Source of the DNA: Crenotrichaceae bacterium
Lineage (GTDB): Bacteria; Pseudomonadota; Gammaproteobacteria; Methylococcales; DRLZ01
Length of the DNA stretch: 6,358 nucleotides
Direction: 5' to 3'
Assembly (NCBI GenBank): GCA_011322755.1
Contig: DRLZ01000238.1
Location: 1-6,358, forward strand
Shown here: positions 6,193-6,358 of the stretch, piece by piece
Position numbering within the stretch: position 1 is the stretch's first letter
Layout: each line of letters begins with the position of its first letter
Position numbers and translations under genes: made by a program
The notes under the pieces: generated by a model
Seen by the model: only the letters and a program-made list of their open reading frames with translations
Told to the model about the DNA's origin: nothing
The model's database searches: none

Positions 6193-6252
6193 CTTTACGA
6201 TATGAAGTTAGTTTACTGTGATTGTGTTCTGAAAATAATAATCCATGTCTTG

Positions 6253-6357
6253 TCACTCAGGTTTCTGTTCTTGTGCTTTGTTGATGATGAGCATCATCCA
6301 GACGTGTTGATCGACAAAACTGATTGATATTGAGGTCAGGATCAGACTGCATAGGAT
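6253..6357 (-). CDS. Possible 3' end of an unidentified leftward gene running off the right edge
   Basis: One minus-strand frame is open from the window edge for 34 codons and ends at a TGA at 6253-6255. It reads as a hydrophobic stretch (SLILTSISISFV), then a polar tail ending in AQEQKPE, like the C-terminus of a small membrane protein. A second minus frame is also open to 6257 (ending STRTET). Open runs this short are common by chance, so the identity and even the reality of the gene are uncertain. If real, it would end about 93 bases before the kinase start. Confidence 0.22.
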   Translation of the reverse strand: MLCSLILTSISISFVDQHVWMMLIINKAQEQKPE

Positions 6358-6358
6358 A

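Noticed and set aside
1..6358. Defence island, toxin-antitoxin pair, mobile element or CRISPR array
   Set aside because: All large ORFs are assigned to metabolic, membrane or scaffold families. There are no transposase, integrase, terminal inverted repeats or regularly spaced direct repeats.

Overview
The window reads as ordinary chromosomal DNA of a gammaproteobacterium, with moderate GC content and tight gene packing. Three genes point there: a MetA-type homoserine acyltransferase, a BPSS1780-family membrane protein and a YniA-like fructosamine kinase. I cannot fix the genus from the sequence. A methylotroph or sulfur oxidiser related to Methylophaga or Thiotrichales would fit, but that is a guess. 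I see no insertion sequence, CRISPR array, tRNA, rRNA, phage gene or attachment site.

Layout. From 2843 down to 53, three genes run leftward: an exported pentapeptide-repeat protein, a P-loop NTPase of an uncharacterised conserved family, and homoserine O-acyltransferase (metA). Their gaps are about 48 and 52 bases with no terminator visible between them, so they may be co-transcribed. A 327-base divergent intergenic region (2844-3170) follows. It holds an extended -10 promoter candidate pointing right, a dyad overlapping its -35 region, and a nested stem-loop in the predicted leader. Rightward genes are a six-helix BPSS1780-family membrane protein (3171-3917) and an acyltransferase-3 (OafA-type) integral membrane protein (4040-5173). 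They are separated by 122 bases that include a clean stem-loop without a U-tract. A convergent leftward fructosamine/ketosamine kinase gene (5269-6159) comes next. The right edge may hold the 3' end of another leftward gene.

Function. MetA commits homoserine to methionine synthesis. The fructosamine kinase repairs glycated amines. The AT3 protein probably O-acylates a surface or periplasmic glycan. No single pathway links all of these genes. The association most worth testing is the exported pentapeptide protein, the NTPase and metA on one strand. The MetA also departs from the E. coli enzyme at the residue known to set acyl-donor choice. I found no convincing new multi-gene system.
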